Shown here: positions 58,346 through 64,000 of the stretch, one piece after another | Position numbering within the stretch: position 1 is the stretch's first letter | Layout of the letters: the number at the start of each line of letters is the position of its first letter | Source: Crocodylus rhombifer | Taxonomy: Eukaryota; Chordata; Crocodylia; Crocodylidae | Reading direction: 5' to 3' | Length of the DNA: 64,000 nt | Assembly (NCBI GenBank): GCA_038503035.1 | Contig: JAVSML010038792.1 | Span: 1-64,000, forward strand | Notes under the pieces: generated by a model | Seen by the model: only the letters and a program-made list of their open reading frames with translations | Told to the model about the DNA's origin: nothing | Database searches by the model: none | Made by a program: the position numbers and the translations under genes

Positions 58346-59128
58346 ATACTCATACTTTATTTTACCTTTATAATTCCAATATGATGGTTTTCAAAGCCAA
58401 GCCTCAATGGCTTGGCAAACATCTGATTTTCTTCATCTAACAGAGAGAGAATCAAAATGCAGTCTTGGCAGCAAGTTCACCAGTAAAATGTAAATTGGGG
58501 TTAAAAATGGGATGAAGCCAGAATGCCAATCACATTCATCTTCTAACTTAAAATAAGCTTTGAAGCTCAGAAATGGAGAGTGCTGAATTAACTATAGATT
58601 CCATGTAGTATAAGCAATTGTTCCAGTAAGCACATCTATCAAACTGCTTTCAATGCATTTACGAGGCCCATGGAAAATGTTAATAAAAGAAAAAACAACT
58701 CATTTTAATTTAATATTTGGTAAAAGAAAGTCTTATATTTAAATTTAATACCAAATTAGACACAGGCATATGATTCCCACAGACTTCAATATGAGCAATT
58801 CATATACACCTAAAGAAAGAATTTGGTTTTCAGGAACTGAACCATCATACTTACTATTTAGTGGGATTATCATTAAAACAAGTACCCTTTTAAATTATCT
58901 AATTACAAATACAATTTGCAAGTAGAAAAAGGATCCATATGCTATGGATGCAATGAGTTGGTATGGACCATGCTGACTTTACTGATATCATAAAGTGGTT
59001 TTTAAATCTATACCTAATTTGATTAGAGCCTTACCACATGAGGGTATCTGTTCTGATTTGGTTTCTTCCTATGTATTTTCTTGAACTATAATTATTTTAA
59101 ATAATGAAATTGTAATTCTTTACTACAA
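58346..59128. other. AT-rich stretch, no gene seen
   Basis: No recognised repeats. Confidence 0.45.
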
Positions 59129-59510
59129 TTGAGTAAAGAAGCTCGGGGTCATGACTGGTCTCAGACAGGGTCAGGGCTTATATGGAAGCCGAAGGTCCCA
59201 TGAGTGGGGCCACAGCTAATGGGTGAAGGGGACGGTTAAGCCAACTGCCTGATATGCCATCTGTGAGGCTTGGGCTGCGGTGTAGGGATGGAATGGAGCC
59301 ACGGATAGCCCCCCCAATACCAGGGTGTACAATGGGAAGCCTCCCACCTTAATTAACAACCTAATTAATTACAACAAGGCATGGCAGACGAGTCAGGTGG
59401 GTGGCATGCTCAGAGGCAGGTGGGAAACTAGCTCTGTGGCTAGTCAGGGACCCCACTTAGCCACAATGAGATAAAAAGGATGACACGTGCAAGAGATGGA
59501 AGGATATGAT
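59129..59510. mobile_element. LTR-like repeat, copy 2 (internally deleted)
   Basis: Same orientation as copy 1 (45540). GCTCGGGGTCATGACTGGTC, CAGCTAATGGGTGAAGGGGA, TCTGTGAGGCTTGGGCTG and CAGAGGCAGGTGGGAAACTA are shared with small changes. After 59470 the homology jumps from about 45880 to about 46030 of copy 1 (ATGACACGTGCAAGAGATGG), so roughly 150 bp is missing. The AATAAA-bearing end of copy 1 is absent. Confidence 0.55.
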
Positions 59511-60148
59511 GGCAAAATGCAATGGCTAAGACTCCAATACCATAAAATAGCATTCATGTTGGGAGGCTCTTGAGCTGCTACCACGCCTCACTGACTGCAA
59601 TGAAGCTCACTCTAAGTGCAACTGCATGCATTTTACTTTCTAACACTAAAAAAGTACCATTGCTCATAATTCTTTCAGGGACTGAAATTTACAAAGTTTC
59701 ACAAGACTTCTGGTAATAGGCATGACAAAATGCACAGCTTATAGTTGGAAGAAAAGTGGGTCTTAGTTCACCTTTCATTGTCTTCTCTCTCATTAAGAGG
59801 TATGACATGTGCTTCGGTTTCATTTTTTTGTTTCTCTTTGTTGAATTTATGAGCACATATTTGTATTCATAAAGGTTATATGAAAGTCGGCATTGGAAAT
59901 GTAAAGTCTTTAAGTATTTATGTAAAATCCTACTCTAAAAGCACCTTCAAGGGAAATGTCCCAGGACTGTCAAACTAATCTTTGAGGTCAAAATGAGAGG
60001 TGGTCCAGAATTTTTTAACAAACTTTGTTTTAAACACTGATTAATCAAAACCAAAAAACTTTTCATGAGAACGTGCTAGTTTTGAGGAGAGGTTTCTCAG
60101 ATCCACTATTGAATTTATACTCAAAACTGAAGAGAAAGAATACGAGAA
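59511..60148. other. No gene or repeat recognised
   Basis: AT-rich, short frames only. Confidence 0.45.
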
Positions 60149-60330
60149 ATGGCCAACAGTGTAGCAATTACAGAACTCATGCAAGATGTTGGGGACCTTG
60201 GATTAAGTCTCTGCTGTATTTAATTTGAAGAAGACCTGAATCTGGTTCTCCCAAATTCTCCCTGGGATATTCTGAGGATATTCCAGTTACTTAGCTATTC
60301 TGTTATTGATTTCTGCCATTCTTTCCCATT
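60149..60330 (+). mobile_element. tRNA-related repeat, decayed
   Basis: TGTAGCAATTACAGAACTCA, GTTGGGGACCTTGGATTAAGTCTC-type sequence (box-B-like GGATTAAGTC) and then GACCTGAATCTGGTTCTCCC, TTAGCTATTCTGTTATTG. This resembles a reptile repeat with a tRNA-like left half and an inverted box-B-like right half (GAATCTGG.TCTCCC). Too mutated for a firm name. Confidence 0.45.
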
Positions 60331-60371
60331 AAAGCAGTGCTACTTTATATACATAAATAAACATGCAAACA

Positions 60372-61327
60372 GGGTGCTTCTACACATGCATTTGATCTGA
60401 TATCAGTTTATTTGCAAGTAAACTACTTGCAAAAATTGCTCCCAGGCAGGTATCTACACATGTAGGGAGGGATGTGGGAACAGATCTGCTGCTCTTAGCA
60501 GCAAATTCCTCCCACTTTCTGTGGCCTTGCAATGGGTCCCTGTTACCAGCAGGAGCAGCTCAAGACTCCCCTGGGTGCTAGCTCAGGGGCTGGCAGACAG
60601 CACTGAGCCAGGAAACAGCTGTCTCCAGGGGGCTGCCTGCTGCCGGGGCGGGGACAATATCCCCCTGCCCTAGCAGCAGGAAGCTCTCAACCCGGCTCCC
60701 TGATCGGGGCAGGGGACTTGGAAAGAGCTGCAGGGGAAAGGCAAATCCCAGCTCCTGCCCCAATCTGCCAGTGAGGCAGCTAATAGCAAGTAGGGAACAG
60801 GCTCTCCAGTCCCTGCCAGCAGGATGTTCTCAGAGCTGGCTCTGTGACTGCGGGCCAGCACCAGGAGATCCTTATCCTAGCCTGAGCCCTGTGACTGTGG
60901 AGCTCCAGCTGGGGCAACCACAGAGCTGGCACTGGGAGATAAGGACCTCCTAGCCTCTGCTCCCTGATTGTAATCTTGGAGCCAGGGACTTGGAGCTCCC
61001 TGCTCCCAGGGCAGCAGGACATAGTCCACACCTGGGCTCTAGTATCAGAGCCTATCCTGGCAGCAGGCACCTCCCAGGGGAAGAAAGTAATCTCCTGCCC
61101 CCAGTGGCTGGCTAACTGGGAGCAGATTTGCTCCCAGTCAGGCATCTACACAAGTGCCATACAGTGACTACTCATGAGTAAATTTGCTACTTGCATTTGC
61201 AGGTAGTAAGTTTATTTGTGATTAGCATGGTTCACTGTTCAGTAAGCATGCACACATGTAGATGCACATGCTTACTGTGCAGTGCTTTACTGCAAAGCAA
61301 CGTAGTTTACCTCGTGTAGGTGTGCCC
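60372..61327. mobile_element. MITE-A-related DNA element, long form (956 bp)
   Basis: Left end GGGTGCTTCTACACATGCA and right end CTCGTGTAGGTGTGCCC are inverted repeats. Inner terminus-like repeats TATCTACACATGTAGGG and CATCTACACAAGTG flank a GC-rich core, giving a nested double-terminus layout. Matches the element at 8500-9392 in plan and in shared blocks. No transposase; the frames inside are GC-driven. Confidence 0.7.
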
Positions 61328-63080
61328 AGTGTCAAGGTTTTGGGTTCATTTTGATGTAGACTAGTCATGAAAAATTTCAGAAAATGTAGAAATATTTTAA
61401 GGGTGAGAGAACCATTTCCTGCCTAATTCTAGTCATAACATATTCCTCATGCAACCCCCAGCCCTAGAACTGGGGATGAAACTCAGCTTATAGTAAACCA
61501 TTTTACATGAGAACCATTCATTAAAAGCTACCTAACATGTGAAACTTTTATAATCTATTACTCTGTGTTACAGACATATTAGAGATCACTAACGAACATT
61601 TCATGTACTGAGTGCTAAAGATAAAAACACTTCTGGAATTCCAGAGATTACCCCCAACTAGAAAATATTCTTGGCATTTATTTTTTAGGAAATCATTTTT
61701 TGGGCAAATGATGAAAAAAATTACTTTAAAAACATTCCAATTATTTCAAAATTATAAATACAAAAAATGACACTATAATTTCAAAATATTATATTACCAG
61801 AAGCCAAATGACCAAAAGAATATTTCATGCTAAGTCTTAGTTTTATATTTTTTTCAAATAATAGTTAAAAAAGCTTTGGACTGAGAACACAGAAAGCACT
61901 AAAAACAATATATATAGAAAGATCTTGCGGAACGTAATGTAGCATGACATTATTCAATGAATTGGTTTAAATGTTTCACTATAAAAATACACAGTATAAA
62001 AGCATGTTCTTTGTTTAATAGTGAGATAATTAAAAATCCCTACTAAAGTACCAAATATAAGAATCAAATATTTACATTTGCAATTTCTTAGAAGTAGCAT
62101 TTAGCTATTAAAATATCAGTAAAGCTATTACATGCTTTTCTGAGTTTTCTGAAACCATTCCTTTCAAAATAATATCAAATTTTACATGAATCGTGTTTCT
62201 AGCCTGATTGCTTTCCATTTTCCCAGGTTCAACTTATTTAAAACACTAGCATGTCATAACCTGGAATCCTTCAGTGTCATGGCTACACTACAAATAATAC
62301 TCATGAGTTAATTTATAAATTACTTTGAAAGGAGCAAAAATGACTGCTAAATAATTTGGATGACCCTCGTAACTGTGTGCTTAATTCCTCTTACCAAATG
62401 CTACTGATAGAATAAGGAGAGAAAAAAAGCACAAGCTCTTCCCCTTTTTCCTAATGTATTCCTAAATAAAAAAATTCTTGTTTTTCACCCCAGTTTTATT
62501 AACCTTTTCACTGCTGGTGGAACATGTTTCTCTTCCAGTCCCTGGTTTCTTTGCAATGCTTATATGACAGCCATTGAAACAGAAATCTTCTGTTTCTCAA
62601 AAGGAAAAGGCACAGGATAACTGACTGTGAGATCCTAACTCCAATAAAGTCAACATAAATGTTGCTATAAACTTCAATGGGGACAAGATTTAACACCTAG
62701 TGAGCAATCTTTCATATGCTGCCTTCCTAAGTGTATGAGCACTGACATGGTGATTCTATTCCTATGGGCAAATGATAATTTGATCTCTTTGCCTATTCAC
62801 GGATAGATTCTACTGCGGAGGTGAATGTCTTGCATTCACTCTCCTCTTCTTTCCCCAGCTCACATAAGGGGAAGGAAACTTTATTTAGGAAACTGCACAG
62901 ACTGCAACATCGCTATTGATGAGGGACAGGATACCCCGTGAAGGAAAGAAGTAAACTTTGTGAAGTTTGCCCTTGCTTTGCAGAAAGATTCAAGATGTGG
63001 AAGAGAGTGGTTACTTCCAAAATAGTGTGAAAGAGGAATAGTGTGACTACGGCATAGGTGACTGGTAAGGGGTCCATATG
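61328..63080. other. AT-rich stretch, no gene seen
   Basis: Strongly AT-rich (61640-62140 in particular) with no recognised repeats. Confidence 0.45.
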
Positions 63081-63195
63081 CCCCACCCCCCGACGGGGCC
63101 AGTGCCCCCCCCCGATGGCTAACACTGATGCCGTCAGTAGGGCCGGTGCCCCCTGACAGGGCCGACACCGTCAGCAGCTTCTGCGGGTACCACCC
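63081..63195. repeat. Short CpG- and GC-rich repeat block
   Basis: Contains two similar units, GGGGCCAGTGCCCCC and GGGCCGGTGCCCCC, and a GCCGTCAG / ACCGTCAGC pair, with about eight CpGs in 110 bp against a CpG-poor background. Family unknown: it could be a young repeat fragment, or a GC-rich remnant of a larger element. Too short for a promoter CpG island. Confidence 0.5.
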
Positions 63196-64000
63196 CCAGA
63201 TTCAGGAGGCACCAGTCACTCATGGATTATCTGCTAAAGGGAAAGGTTGGTATACCTCCAAAGATATGCTGAGAAAGCAACACCAAAGTGGGAAGTATCA
63301 TCCCAAGGATTTCCAATTCTATAATCTTTTGCCATCAATTAGGGAAGGGCTTTTCTGGCACCATCCATTTCCACGGATTATGCCTTAAACACATGTTGTT
63401 TAGCATCCTTCAATCCTTGCCTTACCCACTAAGGTGCCAACTCTGGTGGCTCTTCTGAAGTAGATAACTGTAAACTGGACTGTATATATACTAGATTATG
63501 AGTAACTGCCATACAATGTCAACAACTTCAGTTAATAGAAATTGGGAGTTGCTAAGTGGTATGGTAGCAATAGTTTTCTATATAGAATTTAAAAGACTAC
63601 ATTTGGATAAAGTAGCTATTTATAACCATACCTAAGAGAAGGTGTGTCACTAATAAACATAACACAGTACCCATGTTTCAAAGGATAAAAAAAATTCTGA
63701 AAATGAATGGAAAGATTTGCTAAACCACAGCAGTTAAGATGCACTGTACTAGAAGCAAATGAAAACCAGGCACTATCTTTTAATTCTATGTTGGCACAGC
63801 ATTTAAGACAATGGGACCCTAATCCACAACCAGAGTTCCCAGAGACTATTGCAAAATAAATACAAATATTAAAAAAATAGTTATAACTGCTACCAAAGGC
63901 TCTTCTCATTAAAAAAACCCAGTTATTTATTGTTCATCATTGATACAGACTGAGGGTCATGGACCATTGGATCCAACCTGAAGATATGGGGCTTTGGTAG
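63196..64000. other. No gene seen
   Basis: AT-rich. The last 60 bases (GAGGGTCATGGACCATTGGA and flanks) vaguely resemble the right edge of the LTR-like repeat at 46.35 kb, but the window ends before this can be judged. Confidence 0.4.

Noticed and set aside
60149..60225. Functional tRNA gene
   Set aside because: Box A and box B are both mutated, no cloverleaf can be folded, and the surrounding sequence is a known-style repeat.
60780..61145. 121-codon minus-strand open frame
   Set aside because: It sits inside the GC-rich core of the long MITE-A element, and overlapping frames on the other strand are equally open.

Overview
This 64 kb window looks like non-coding nuclear DNA from a sauropsid vertebrate, most plausibly a crocodilian or a turtle. 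The evidence is AT-rich, CpG-poor background, and many degraded CR1 LINE copies on both strands with the typical CR1 reverse-transcriptase motifs and 3' ends. It also carries amniote MIR-type SINE relics, Penelope-like element (PLE) ends with hammerhead-ribozyme-like cores, and numerous short inverted-repeat DNA transposons. The species call is inference. I found no convincing protein-coding gene, rRNA, functional tRNA or CRISPR array. Open frames are short, and most lie inside repeats or in AT-rich sequence.

Layout. 0-10 kb: a MITE-like element at the left edge, a cluster of three hairpins (1880-2178), three CR1 3' pieces, a 777-bp terminal-inverted-repeat (TIR) element (family B) and a long MITE-A element. 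10-20 kb: mostly unique AT-rich DNA with MITE-A copies, a foldback element (15929-16121) and a PLE end at 17.1 kb. 19.8-23 kb: two PLE fragments joined in inverted orientation (one hammerhead core intact), a clean second copy of family B, and the longest CR1 copy, with recognisable reverse-transcriptase motifs. 24-31 kb: a hAT-like element with an 8-bp target duplication, a compound microsatellite, a minus-strand CR1 and a second hAT-like type. 31-37 kb: CR1 pieces, a 23-bp-stem hairpin, a hAT-like element nested inside a MITE-A copy, a PLE end and a MIR relic. 37-45 kb: largely unclassified DNA with a C-rich, G-poor tract and a MIR relic. 45-64 kb: an LTR-like repeat present twice, another PLE end, the best-defined hAT-like element (702 bp, TIRs and 8-bp target duplication), a GC-rich DNA repeat present three times, two more MITE-A copies and a small CpG-rich block.

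There is no operon-like logic. The window is a record of successive transposition: LINE (CR1), PLE, SINE (MIR) and cut-and-paste DNA elements, some nested. The observations most worth checking are the PLE hammerhead-like motifs, the nested hAT-in-MITE with a long flanking duplication, the hairpins at 34298-34348 and 1880-2178, and the duplicated LTR-like repeat.
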